Assembly (NCBI GenBank): GCA_037157565.1
Contig: JAZHRO010000022.1
Coordinates: 8,184,001 to 8,248,000 of the forward strand
Source: Thalassia testudinum
Lineage: Eukaryota > Streptophyta > Magnoliopsida > Alismatales > Hydrocharitaceae
Reading direction: 5' to 3'
Length of the DNA stretch: 64,000 bases
Each line of letters opens with the position of its first letter. Position 1 is the first letter of the stretch. The position numbers and the translations under genes were made by a program. The notes under the pieces are model-generated. The model was not told where the DNA came from and ran no database searches. It worked only from the letters and a program-made list of their open reading frames with translations. Positions 23,451-35,199 of the stretch are shown in pieces.

Positions 23451-25375
23451 GGTAACCTACAATTTATAATAAACCACAACCAATTTAGAAATGAATGTAG
23501 GGATGAGGTGTTAATTTTAATGAAGGTTTTCACTTGCTAGCACATCCTTGAAGATTTGATCACAACGTTACTAGTGGGAACACCATCATCAACTTTAACT
23601 AGCTACATTTAGTCAGGTTTGGTTGATAAAAGCTCCTACCTAATCATCTGAGGGTCATAACTCTGCATTATTATGATTTGAGAAGAGAATGGTAAATTAA
23701 GGTTAATTCTGTAATTTTAACAGCACATCTTGAACATAGATTAACCACGAGGTCACTTAAGGGTTAATTAAAGGATAATTGAGCGTAAAGTCCAATAAGA
23801 GGGTCCACGTTAACAAAAACAGGGTTTCGTACATTTCGAGGTCCGCAACAGCACACAAAATCCTAATTTCAGACCCGCTTAAATTAAAGAGGTTATGGTC
23901 AAGTTAAAATTCATATAAACCTCATAAAATTCATATAAAAATATTCTAAGAGGTTTGGTACCCTTGGTTTGACCATCTGAACCCATGTTGACTTAGAATA
24001 GAGTCTTAGACAGAATTTTGCCCTAATTTGGGCTTCTGTGCAAATTTTTCAGTCAAATGTAGTCAAAACTCAAATCTGACTTCATCATTAGATTCCTTGG
24101 ATTTAAATTAGGTTAATTCCAAAATTTGGCCCCAATCAGAGTCCATCTTGACCTAATTTAACCCTTTAAAACTCTATTTCTTACATTTACCCCCTCAAGT
24201 TTTGAATTATTTGCAATTAGACCCCTAACTTCTCATCATTTTCTTCATTTATGCTCCTACCGTCATTGGCGGTGGAAACCATCTTCAGCGAGAATCGAGG
24301 AAAGTTTTCTCCCTCAAATTAGATCCAATCACCTCCAAACTTGGAGAGAAGGTCTGTAAGTAGATGCCCAATCTATCAGACCACCTCTCAATCTCCAAAT
24401 TAGGCTCTAGAGCTCAAATGAACTCAAGATTTTCAAGGATCTTTCTCCCTGAAAATCCAAGAAATCCAAGCTTCTTCCCAAGCTTAGAGCTCGACCTTGG
24501 CCCTATAAAAGGACCCCCATCGCCAGACCGTCCTCCTAAGCAAAGTTTGAGGCTAGAAAAACCCTCTTCTCCTTCCCCAGCCTGCTCTGACCAAGCACTG
24601 GCCACCTTCTTATTCTGCCTTCGTCGCCCTCTGCCACATATGATGGGCAGAGGGAACCTTCATCCCTCCATCTTCCACTCCTCGCTGTACCCAGCAAGAG
24701 CCGCCTACCCTTTCAATGTCACCACTATCCATCACCAGAGCATTCGTCTTCCCTAACACCGGCCCATTACAGCCGGCATCAAGCTCCCTCCGTTTTGTCT
24801 CTTAACTTTGCTAGATATCTCCCTCTTCCTTTCCTCTTCATTTTTATCCACCCAAACTTCATTTTCCATCGCTACACACTTCGCAACACCTCTGCCTTCC
24901 ATTACACCACGAAGCTCCGGCGACGTCGTGCGAACGCCACAGATCACCAAATCGCCTGACACTGAGTCTGTGAGCATCGCCTCGCTTCGATGATCAAAAG
25001 CCCCAAGGAAATTTGGAGCTTTGATTTCTCTCACACTCCACCGAACACCACCACCTTTTTTCACCCTCTCTGACTTCGCCACACGCCCACACACTCTCAA
25101 CCACCACAAGAACACCCCCAACACCTTCGCCACCACACGACGAAGCTCTTGAGCTATTTTGATTGGGTCGTGAGACTGTACTCATGCTTTTCAGGAACCA
25201 CCGGAGCTCCGCCCTCACTGCCACCTTCTCCGACTTCACTCGTAGTTCTTTGACCACCTCCAACCAAGCTGCAACACCCAGAACCTGTGGAATTCATCTT
25301 GGAAGCCTTCCTAACCCTAAACTGGGCGTTGCAACAACAGCAGCGGCAGCAATCAATCGAGACTCCATCAACAGT
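23451..25375. other. Unassigned repeat-like DNA with a TATA-type core
   Basis: I recognise no gene. The left half is A/T-rich. At 24500-24520 CCCTATAAAAGGACCCCC closely resembles the core promoter of Athila-type LTRs at 30804, 58614 and 62124, and C/T-rich leader-like sequence follows. It may be part of an old LTR that resumes at 27725. Open frames such as 24364-24756 and 24753-25136 overlap on opposite strands and lack known motifs. Confidence 0.4.
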
Positions 25376-27719
25376 TGCACGAGGAAGAAAGCAGCAGGTT
25401 TAGTCCCACATCGTGGACTCAGGAGGGCGCGACAGTAGAGAAATTAATTCTCTGATCTAAGTTGTTCGCCTTGACACAGCTGATAAATCCACTTTAGTGG
25501 ACCATTATTTGGCCTAAGTACTCTTTAATTATATGTTCCTAGTTTCTAATTGCTTAAGATTTAAATGATAATTTATCCTAGTCTGCATAAAATTTTATGC
25601 ACCAATTTCATAATTAATAGCATTTGCTTATAATAACCTATTTGGTGGATGCAGGATAGGTGCAAGATTATTGAAATATGAAGGCATCATTCAGACGTCC
25701 AAATTCATTCTATATGATGTCCAAAGCTCAAATTAAACATCTGATAACCACGTATTGCCATTTGCACTTTTTAAGACATCCAGAACTTAATTCAGATGTC
25801 TAATGGCCTCACCGCCTCTCCACCACCAAGTCAAGTTGGCCAAGCCACCACTCATCCCAACCACTCGCATTCTTCGCTGAGTGGTTGGAGAAGACCTCTG
25901 CAGAAGAAAACAAACAGAGGATTTTTAAAAGAAGGGTCAGCCATCATCTTCTTCATCCATCACAACCATGGAACCAGCGAGCATTGTGGAGTTCAAGCGT
26001 GCACCATGAACCTTGCATACTCTGCCGTGATCCCAACCTCACCGATCATGTATGCACGGTGACAGAGTGCAAACGCCCACCACCACCCCATCTTTTTCTT
26101 CTTCTCCTTCGTTGATTTCTTCTTCTACCACTCTTCTCCCCTATTTCTCCCATCCACAAATGAACCCAAAGATGCCACCACCTCAGCCGCTCTCTTCGAT
26201 CACCACGACCACCAGGTGACCTCTCCATTGCCACCCACACACAGCCACCCTCTCATCTTCCTTTCCCTCTCCTTCTCTTCCTTTAACTTCTCCACCTCTC
26301 AACCCTACCACCTACAACCACCCCCCCTCGCGAAGAACCCAACATCACAGGTCATCCCCTCACCTCACGCAACCACTTCGAGCCGTCGATCTCACCACCA
26401 ACATCACCGTTCTTCTCGTCTCACACCTACGGCCTCCTCACAATTGCCAGCTGCCCTCGATGTCCTCCTTGCGAGCACCTCTCACTCTACTCCATCTACT
26501 TCTCCGCCGATCACCACCACCCGTAGTCGCCGACTCTAGCCACCTCGCAAAGCTTCCTCGCTGGCACATCACCACCAGTAGACAAGCCATCGGCAGTGCC
26601 TCCTTGCGAGCGCACACACCCTCTTAGCAAAACCCCTATTTTGCTACAGTAATCAGTGGAATTAATATTTACAAGTCCATTCCATTTCCAAATTCATTTA
26701 TTTCTTTTTATTATTATTATGTCAAAATTACACGAAAAACCTTATCTTCTGATTTAATTGCGTGGAATTCTTATTGATGGTGAAAATGAGTTGCAATGAT
26801 TCGGATCTTTATCTATTGTGCTTCCCGATTGGACTAGGTACCATTACTCAATTTAATAGGCTAGTACCTCCCTGTGGAAACGACCAAATCTCTCATGGTT
26901 AGATTTCAAATATTAAATGTTTTGATAGTTGATTTTCTACTACAAAAGCTTTACAATGACATGACAATTCATGTTAAAATTTTTATCAAAAGCTAATATC
27001 GACTTCTCAACAGCGAGGGTGAGGTCCCTACCTCACACACCACGCACACTTCGCCCACCACGCACGCTGGTGGGCCTGGTCCCCTATTCACGACCCTCAT
27101 ACCTGATTACCCGGTTACCCGGGTCTGATCTGATTCTGAGGAAGGAAAATCTGAGAGGGAGGAGGGGGTTTTTGCTACCTTGGGAATCATGCCCTCCCTC
27201 TCCTCTATAAACACTTGGTTGCTGCTGAGCCTTTGAGAGGCCCTTATGCCTTTGTGCTTGAGAGGCATCTACCTTGTGCTGCGAGACCCTTGTGTCTCCT
27301 CTTGGTGCCTTAAGGTTAAGGCATCTAAATACCTGCCTTGTCGTCTGAGGCAGTGCATTGGTTCTGATCTACTAGTTATTGTGGAGATAGTTGCCTGATA
27401 TCTGATTGTAGATACTGTTCATTTATTTAAGTTGATTGTAGAACTTAATTGTAGGGTTAAATTGGTGGTTCAAACCACCATTTTAACCCCATCTTTTTGC
27501 ACTCATTCCTGGTTTATTGCTATATTATTTTGAAACATACATTGAGCATCATTTTGAATATATTTGCATATCTTATCTCATTATTGTGATTATTGATTAA
27601 AATTGCCAATTTACTCCCTGCGAACGACCTCAGACTTAATTCTTTGTTTTCGAGTTTTATAAATTTAAGTGTTTATGCAACTACGATGCGTATTTCTAAA
27701 AGACAATCCTCGCGCATCA
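25376..27719 (+). mobile_element. Solo LTR split by a nested solo LTR
   Basis: It starts TGCACGAGG and ends CGCGCATCA, with ACAGT at 25371-25375 and at 27720-27724. Near the start it has TAGTCCCACATCG, a motif common just inside plant LTRs. CTCTATAAACACTTGG (about 27200) is the likely TATA region, and near the end comes CTCCCTGCGAACGACC. Without the nested insertion it would be about 810 bp. No internal region or second LTR is present. Confidence 0.62.
25481..27009 (+). mobile_element. Nested solo LTR, Athila-type
   Basis: It starts TGATAAATCCAC and ends CTTCTCA, flanked by ACAGC (25476-25480 and 27010-27014). The first ~120 bases resemble the LTR start at 54763, and CCTCCCTGTGGAAACGACC near 26870 is the conserved Athila-type 3' motif. 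It contains one intact CAGACGTCC (about 25692) and several decayed AGAC/TGTCT relatives. Its open frames (25796-26062 and 26216-26539) are C/T-rich and unsupported. Confidence 0.8.
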
Positions 27720-29597
27720 ACAGTTACTTGTTACATATAACCGGTGTCTGGAGAAATTTCGACAGCATCTCCTCGCACTTCTCTAATATACCCCCCAAGA
27801 CTAACCTTAACTACATTCCCAATAACTCTCATTTAATGGTGATTTAGGAATGTAGTTAAGATCAATTGGTATACCAAAGAACAACAAAAAGATACTACCA
27901 AAATTCCTCTAGACATCGGCTCCATATAACAAGTAACCCTAAGTTGTTATCAAATCTTCAAGGACCCCCCTTAGTTCAGATTTCTTTGAACTAAGGACAA
28001 TGGATCTTATGGCATGCTATAAGGATAAAACTTCATACATGTAAGTGAGGTATACACACACTGCATTGTTCATACAACATGATCATAAGTCTCGACGGGC
28101 TTGCATTTTGACACAATTTGACTTCGTAACTTTTACCCTAGGGGTTAGAATACCTAGCTAGTTTTGGCCTTATGTGCATCTAATTTTGTGTAAGTGTGTG
28201 TATCTAACTATTATAATAAATTCCCAACCAAATATATATTAAACATTAATGAATTTTTAAAAAAATTTGACAGAGTTTCCCCTTAAATATTCAATTTTTT
28301 CCCACAAACTTGCATTTCAAACTATCATACCACAAAACTTATAAAGTGGTCACACCTCACATAAAATTTATAACAAACAAAATTATTAAATGCAATAAAA
28401 ATCCATATATGTGGGCACACCCCACCATTCATTCAATTAAAAATCATTATGTGGGCACACCCCACATCTAATACAATCTTAAAATTACATTCAGAAGACA
28501 TAACAGTGGGCACACCCCACATCAATTCGACAAAATAAAATATGTGGGTGCACCCCACATCTAACATTGTCCTAAAATGGAACAAAAATAAATAAGAAAT
28601 TTTTAGTTACATCTTGAAAGCCTCCAAGAGTGAAAATCGCAAACCTGTAATTTCAAAAACACAAAATACATTAAATAACTAATTAAACCCTAACTCTTAA
28701 AGAATTAATTTAATAAAAAAAGAAGGAAATGAGTTAAGTTTTTACATGTTTCTTTGGGTTTGATAGTACCTCAACTAAACTCCAACTCTTAACCTCTAAT
28801 TAAATCATAAATGTTAAACCTAACCCTAACAATGTAAATATTGTAATTAAACTATGGATGAAGAATTCCTTTCTTTAGAAGTTTCATTGTGATAATGTAA
28901 TTACATTCATGATTGCTTTGGAATCCTAACATTTTGTACAAGTGTGATGATCAAATTAATGACTGTTTAATATAACTTCCTGCAATCAAATTACATCCAT
29001 ATTGTTATTCTAGGGTCAAATTAGGGTCAATTCGAGAGTCAATTCTAGAGAGAATGTCAGGTTGAGCATTTTTCAACCTTAAAAACCTCAAAGGGCTCTC
29101 TTCCCCTAGATATCTCATGTCATATTGATTTTAACAGATAATGAAGGTGCATCACCTAACGATCAAACTTGCAATTTGTAAAAAGAAGTCCTAGTTGTTG
29201 CCATCTTGATGAGTTTAAGCATCATCAGAGAAAACTTTGTTGCATTTTATTGTAATCACTAAAGATGTATAAATAAACATTACTTAGTAGTAATTGTAGC
29301 ATAAATAAGCTTGTATTCTATCCTATTGTAATGTAAAAGATGCTATCAACTCTCCTAAGGACATAGCACTTTTTAAAAACATGAACTTGATGAAATTCTT
29401 TTGTGTGATTTTATTCTTTCATAGAATTCAATTTCACTAGAAATCAACTCTACATCCTAGAAGCGTATGTGTTCCCTTGTTTGTATGAGGGGTCAAATGT
29501 AACACAATCTAGTTTCTTGTCTCTCTATCTCATTCAATGCCCAAACATAGGAACTCTTGTCTCTCTATTCACTTGCATGCAACTAGAGCTTACTTAG
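27720..29597. other. Unassigned A/T-rich repeat DNA with palindromes
   Basis: No gene is seen. It holds two copies of an AAATTT(C)GACAG...TCTCC/TTCCCC motif (27754 and 28263), a 14-base inverted repeat (27806-27819 with 27847-27860) and five GTGGG...CCCAC palindromes (28346-28558). It is probably part of an old retroelement. Confidence 0.5.
28346..28558. repeat. Five interspersed GTGGGCACACCCCAC palindromes
   Basis: Near-palindromic 15-mers start at about 28346 (degenerate GTGGTCACACCTCAC), 28411, 28451, 28506 and 28544 (GTGGGTGCACCCCAC). Start-to-start distances are 65, 40, 55 and 38 bases, and the A/T-rich spacers are not similar to one another. Confidence 0.85.
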
Positions 29598-31312
29598 TGA
29601 TTGCTCAGCAATCCTAGGTCCTAATCTACCGGAATTAAGTTAGATCCTAGCTTAACCTAGGAATAATGCATGCATGAGCAACATAATTTGAATCATAGTT
29701 GATTTGTTAGCTTTGTGAATAATAATGCTATATTATGCTCTAATTGAGAGGTAATAATAATTATAAGTAATTCGAGGCTACGGATGATGAATCCAACCAT
29801 ATGGATTTGTTCAGGACAACAACAGGAGTCCAACACTTCTGAAGTCATCTTGATCAGACTCTCGTAGCATCTTATGAAGTCTGCGGAAGAGCAAAGGCCA
29901 AGAAGCATGGTGGCAAAAATTCAAACCTCAAATACCAAATCCAACTGCATGGATGGATTCAGATCAACGATCACAGTCCAACGGTGCAAAAATCAACTAG
30001 ATTGGAGCCCTACAGAACCATCTACAAAGCAAAGAAGATGGAAGGCCATGATGGTACCACGTGGCACCATCATAACTGCCCAAGGCTGCCACCCCATCCA
30101 TTGAAGGAGTTCCACGTGCCTTGTGGGCCATTGGATCGTCACCCAACAACCATAAGAGCGCCATGCTGACCAGTCCCAACACTCCATCAAAGAAGGATCC
30201 ATCTCAACCATTGGATCCTCATGCAATGGCTGAGGCGACGAGCGTGCTAAAATGAAACTGAAACCATTCGCGGACGCAGTGCAATAGAGAGCGTGCTCGC
30301 ATAAGAGAGAGTAGCGAGCGTTCCATTTGTACGAAGGGGAAAATTAGAAAGGCGGTGCACACGAACGAAATTGCGTCATGCAATGGCAATGAGGCGGTGT
30401 GGAGACGAATGCGTGGCATGCTATCATGCGTCTGATCAGGTGGTGCAGCAAAGGTGGGATGCATGCGCATGACCATGCCCCATTGTACGCGGACGCTTAA
30501 AGGCGGTGCGAGCACGCATTTATGCCATCGATCGTTTAGATCAGACAGCTGGAATTGAACGCGTGCACGTGGGATCTTAACAAAGGCGGCAACGAGGTAG
30601 GGGCGCATGACCATGCTATTGAGATCTGAGGGCCCAGAGCGCGCCAAGTGGCGCAACTAGAGGCGTTGCATGCGTATTAGGCACGTTGGAGGTTCTTTTG
30701 AAGTGCGATCTAATTCATGGATCTCTTGATCAACGGATCTAATCGATCCAAGGCTGTTGCACGATTTGGAGGACCAAATACCTACTTTGCCCCTCATTTT
30801 GGCTATAAAAAGGACCCCAATGCCCCCATCTAAAGGCATCTTCTCCTCTATCTCTCCCTCTAGACCTCCAAGCTTCTCTAGACTTCCTCTTCCTCTGAAG
30901 CATACATCAAGACCACCTTGGTGTACCACTGTCGATCTCCCCAACCTCTCCAAAGGCCACCAAGGACCACCCTTGGTGCCCTTGTTCTAGTAGCTTAGAT
31001 AGTTATTTTTAATTCTAGTTCTAATAATGCATGTTCTAGCTATTTAGTTCTAGTCTAATTGCAACTCATGTTCAACCAATTGCCCGATTCACTTTATATC
31101 TATTGTGATTAGTATTTAGCTATAGTTAGTTATAAATCAGTTTTAAAGTCAAGTCATTTTTTGCCTCCCTGAGTTCGATCGGGACTCACTATCTCATTAT
31201 ATTTATTTGCTTCAACATATTTTCGTGCTATACTACGACTTAATCACCTTGAAATATGACTTTACATGTGAACACTTAGGAGCTTTAGGTTATTCGAATA
31301 AAACCTTCAACA
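29598..31312 (+). mobile_element. Probable solo LTR, Athila-type
   Basis: The stretch from about 29785 (ATGAATCCAACCATATGGAT) follows the same order as the solo LTR at 57605-59278. That order is a CCAACCATATGGAT block, then CGACGATC-like text, then TATAAAAAGGACCCC (30804), then GCCTCCCTGAGTTCGATCGGGAC (31161) before the end CCTTCAACA. TG at 29598 and CA at 31312 are flanked by only four shared bases (TTAG), so the ends are provisional. Confidence 0.55.
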
Positions 31313-31419
31313 TTAGTCATTATCATGATAAACTGAAGTCATAATGTGAAGTAAATATATATAGATGGAAGTGACAATATCAACAAGTATAACTAACATA
31401 ATTTAACCAAAAAATTATA

Positions 31420-31722
31420 AAAAAGAAATGACAGGGAGAGGGGGGGAGGGGTTGTGGGTGGCTGTAGGAGGAGGGGTAGGGGGGAAGGGCGGCTGTAAGA
31501 GGAAGGGGCATAGGGACCGATTGAGAGGGAGGTGGAGGAGGAGAGGCCAGGCTGGAGGGCTTAAGGGCGTTTGGCCGGAGGAGGGAGAGGTGGAGGACGA
31601 CAAGGGAGCAAGGGCAAAGGAAGGTTCCAGTGGTGGGGGAGGGTGAGGGGGGTTTCGCTGGAGGAGAGGGAGGTGGAGGAGGAGAGGGCAGAGGAGGAGG
31701 TTGGACAGGAGGAGGAGGTTGA
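31420..31722 (+). repeat. Purine-rich GGA/GGGA tract, left part
   Basis: Almost pure A/G with many GGAGG units. It stops at the target duplication of element B and resumes at 54689-54762, so element B inserted into it. The complementary strand reads as a proline-rich frame purely because of this composition. Confidence 0.75.
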
Positions 31723-33356
31723 TGATAGTTCAACTTCTTAAAAATAATATTTTGATGATTTTACAAAAATAAAGAAAAAGAAATAAAACATAGAAATAGC
31801 ATATTTTTCTGTCATGATATAGTTGTAGTTCTCATGGATTTTCCAAGACAGATGATTAAGAGCGTGTAGACGCATCATGTTATAGGTTTTAGGCTTTTTT
31901 ATGTACACATTCAAAAGGTTGTAATTTTCTTTTTTTAAGTCTAGAAATATTGTAAAGTGCCTGAAAAGATAACATACTTTTAGCTTACTTTGGCTCTCTA
32001 TACTTAGGAAAAATTAGGAACAAAAATCTAACTCAAAACACATATCAGATGTTCAACATAGCTGTCAAACGTCAGATATTCAACTTTAAGATGCCTGACC
32101 ATAGTTTCAGGCATCTAATTACCTATAGCATTGTCTAAACATTTAGCCTCCAGTCAATGCAACCTCCAATCAGACATCCATAGGCTTATCCAGACATCCA
32201 ATACATACCTCAGATGTCTTTAAACCAAACGTTTGATTTCGCTTGCTATTTCCTTCATTATTTTGTAAGACTAATGGTTAGATACACTTTTAGACGTCTA
32301 GACATGACTCCAGACGTCTAATAATGGACCTTTACCCATTTACTTTGCGAAGACTTGTCAGAAACCAAATCTCACTTTTTTCAATACCTAAGGAAGTTAT
32401 TAATCACTTTCCAGATGTCTAGGACACTAGGCAGACGTCCACACTGACATCTGATCCTTAAAATCTAGAATCTTGTTTGGATATGATCAAAATAGGAACA
32501 AACTCGCCTATAATTGATGTCCAATTTTAGTACAAGACATCTTATAATAGAATATCAAATGTCCAGCTAGAACCCTGTTTCAATCCATTGAAAACAGTAA
32601 GCTTGACTCATAAAATCAAACGTCTATAATTGTAGTCAGACGTCTGACAAGATGTCTAACCCAAAAATCAGACGTTTGATCCTACTGTCAGAATAACAAT
32701 TACCCCGATTTGAGTTGGATTTCGTCCTAATCTCTTGGGACTTGCCTCCAACAACTAAGAGCCTTCTCCTAAGCCTTCCTGAAGGTTCTAAACTTGCCTA
32801 TAAATACACTATAATGCCTCTTAGGCAAGGTACACCCTCTTGAGATATAATTCACTTAGAAAATCATTTGCTCACTTGCTCATTGCTTCCTTTGCCTTTG
32901 TGTTGTGCAATCACTCTATTTGGGGCAAACCAACACTCCCACTGTGCTACATATTGTCATCTTCAGGGAGTTTCCTTCACCCATAGTAGATAAGTAAAAT
33001 TATTCATATTTTGGGGTGTTTTATAGGGTGTATTTTACATTTCCTTTTACTTAATTATTGTAGTTGGGTATCCAGCCTGTCAAATCCCCGTCTCTTCATT
33101 TTGAAGGGAGAAGCCTCCATTTAGGAATCGGAGGTGGGATTTGTAATTGAGGTACACTACCCTCGTTGAAGTTGTGTGGTTACTGGATTGATCACTTTGT
33201 GACAGTAAATCCTAAGTCAAGGGATTAGCTTAGGTGGTGGTTTACACCGGATTTGGGTTTCCACCTAAAAAATCTTATGCCTCCTTTTTGTGATTGTATT
33301 TCATCTGGCAATTATTTTTTTAAATTAACTATTCTCCCCCATTTAGTGCAATTTCA
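31723..33356 (+). mobile_element. 5' LTR of element B
   Basis: It runs TGATAGTTCAAC...AATTTCA. U3 carries a largely decayed AGACGTCT array (about 32040-32690), where many sites read AGATGTCT or AGACATCT. TATAAATA is at 32799-32806. The U5 end (CCCATTTAGTGCAATTTCA) precedes the primer site by two bases. Confidence 0.9.
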
Positions 33357-33358
33357 TT

Positions 33359-33370
33359 TGGTATCAGAGC
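33359..33370 (+). other. Primer-binding site, initiator-Met tRNA type (element B)
   Basis: TGGTATCAGAGC, identical to the sites at 106 and 35023. Confidence 0.92.
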
Positions 33371-33410
33371 AGGTTTCCGCTTTTTGGAGTAACATCCGCA
33401 GAAGATCCTA

Positions 33411-34007
33411 TGGAGGGAAGAATAGTATCCATTGGTAGATTGGAGGAGCAATCCACTACCCAACCACATCTCTTTGAAGGAACCAACTACATGTATTGGA
33501 AGCTGAGAATGAAGATGTGACTTCAAGCCAACTATTTCTCCGTCTGGGAGAAATGCGAATCCGCATATGATATTCCCGACAAACCAGAGACGGGATACAC
33601 AGTGGAGCAGATTCATCACCTTGGGCTGAATGCAAAGGTGATGAACTCACTATACTGTGCACTTACCTCGAAGGAGTTCAACCGCATTAGCCAATGCACA
33701 ACTGCCATGAAATTTGGAGAACCTTAGAGATAACTCACGAAGGTACATCTCGAGTTAAAATCCTCTGAGATTAATGTTTTATTGCAGGAATTCAAAGCCT
33801 TCATTATGAAGGAAAATCAAAAACTTGGGGACATGTATACCCGTTTCACGTTAATCATGAATAACCTAAAGTCTCTAGGGAAGACATTGATAAAGGGGGA
33901 GCTTCAAGCCAAGCTCCTTCGCTCCCTTGGACCCAAATGGGAGCAAAAGGTTATGGTGATAGAAGAAGCCAACCAAGTAGAGGATCTAGACATGGAGAAT
34001 CTACTTG
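33411..34007 (+). pseudogene. Copia gag, N-terminal part (element B)
   Basis: MEGRIVSIGRLEEQ starts at 33411 and parallels the gag of element A (MEGSIAAIRISEGQ). FEGTNYMYWKLRMKM is followed by a TGA where A has Trp. A frameshift occurs near 33705. The capsid (UBN2-type) domain continues at 33782-34007 (FKAFIMKENQKLGDMYTRF, LLRSLGPKWEQK) until element C interrupts it; the coding continues at 42063 (GNLMAYE). Gag builds the virus-like particle; this copy is inactive. Confidence 0.85.
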
Positions 34008-35019
34008 TGTAACGAATGTGTGCCCCAGACGTCTTTTAAGACGTCTGGGAGGAGGCCCAGACGTCGGTCCAGACGTCTGGGATCACATACAGACGTCTGA
34101 ACAGACATCTGGGATCGTTTCCAGACGTCCTGAAATCCGATATTTTCGACACACGCGAGTCGCCTGCGCGCCTGAGCGCGCAGACCACATATTCCCTCTT
34201 TTCTCTGCAGCTGCAGGCGGCCTGCCGCCTTCTCTCTCTCCTCTCCGCGTGGCGTTAAAAGGGGCGCGCCTCCCCTCCCGTCTCCACCGTCTCCTCCTTC
34301 TTCTCCTTCCTGTGCGCGAGAGCGAGCGGATGCGAGGGCGGCAGCGGCGGCCGCAGTGAGCGCGGAGGTGCGGCGTGCGAGGGCGGAGCTCTGCCGTGAG
34401 GGCGAGCTCGCCGGAGCGGCTTGGCCGGCTGACGGAGGACGCAGGGGGCGCGGAGCGACGCGGAGAGGGACCTGATGCGGGCTGAGCAGCAGACGCGCGA
34501 GGTGCGACGGGGGCGGCGTCGCGAGTGGAGGCCGAGCAGGGTTCTGATTCTGGAAAAATTTCCAGAATCAGACGTCTGGGTTGATAGCCAGACGGCAAGG
34601 TAGACGTCTGTAAGATCATACAGACGTCTGAAAGGTGAGTTTCCTTTTTCAGGACCAGGTGTTGAGCAGCCAGGGTCGGCGGCTGCCGAGGACGCTGGGC
34701 CGAGTAGGGTCCAGTAGAGTTACCACAACCTTTTGTACCTCTTTTGTTTCTGTTCTAGTGAGTAGTTTTTGTTTCCGCTGTACCTTCTTTACCTGCAGTT
34801 CTTGTTATATGATAAATGTTGTTTTACTATTGTGGTGGTACCTACTGTAGTAGTTTCTTTCCTTACTGCTGTACTTTCTTACTGTTAGTTATATTCATGC
34901 TGAATGTGGTTTATTTTACTGTCTTTTGGTTACTTCCTCGTTGGACGACTAGGTCTTCGGATTAGTCGAGTCGGTCCGGTTCTCGTGTCTCGTAGGGACT
35001 CGGGAATCGGGTCGTTACA
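34008..35019 (+). mobile_element. 5' LTR of element C, internally deleted
   Basis: Matches 39385-42057 at both ends but lacks about 1660 bases present there after GTGAGTTTC. Six GACGTC motifs lie in 34027-34127 and three more in 34570-34630. TTAAAAGG at 34255 is the likely core promoter, in a GC-rich setting. Confidence 0.9.
34635..34652 (+). other. Remnant of an intron-like segment (18 bases)
   Basis: It reads GTGAGTTTCCTTTTTCAG: exactly nine bases of the donor side and nine of the acceptor side of the 1679-base segment in the 3' LTR (40012-41690). The ends are kept but the body is gone. Confidence 0.7.
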
Positions 35020-35022
35020 AGA

Positions 35023-35034
35023 TGGTATCAGAGC
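35023..35034 (+). other. Primer-binding site, initiator-Met tRNA type (element C)
   Basis: TGGTATCAGAGC, four bases after the LTR end. Confidence 0.92.
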
Positions 35035-35199
35035 AAGGTCGTCCCGAGAAGTGAATCAACTGACTGGAAAATAACCAATTCACATGTTATAACTAGAGTA
35101 GCCACCACAACATACCTCTTGACATGAGCTCTTAGAGGTTTCATTAGGTACCGTCTGTTTTGACGCTTTTCATTTTGTTTCGCGTCTCCATTGTAGGAG

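Noticed and set aside
24364..25263. Possible host gene from frames 24364-24756 (+) and 24753-25136 (-)
   Set aside because: C/T-rich frames on opposite strands without known motifs; the segment looks like an LTR leader after a TATA box.
28346..28558. CRISPR-like array reading of the GTGGG...CCCAC repeats
   Set aside because: Repeats of 15 bases with unequal spacers in plant repeat DNA, and no associated genes.
31380..31733. Proline-rich minus-strand frame of 117 residues
   Set aside because: It is the complement of a GGA-rich purine tract that was split by element B; composition alone explains it.
34083..34619. A 178-residue minus-strand frame, partly repeated at 39694-40116
   Set aside because: It is antisense to the GC-rich leader of the element C LTRs and appears twice only because LTRs are repeated.
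34008..35019. 5' LTR of element C as the product of exact splicing
   Set aside because: Exact GT...AG removal would leave no intron bases, but 18 remain (34635-34652); also both LTRs are made identical during reverse transcription.
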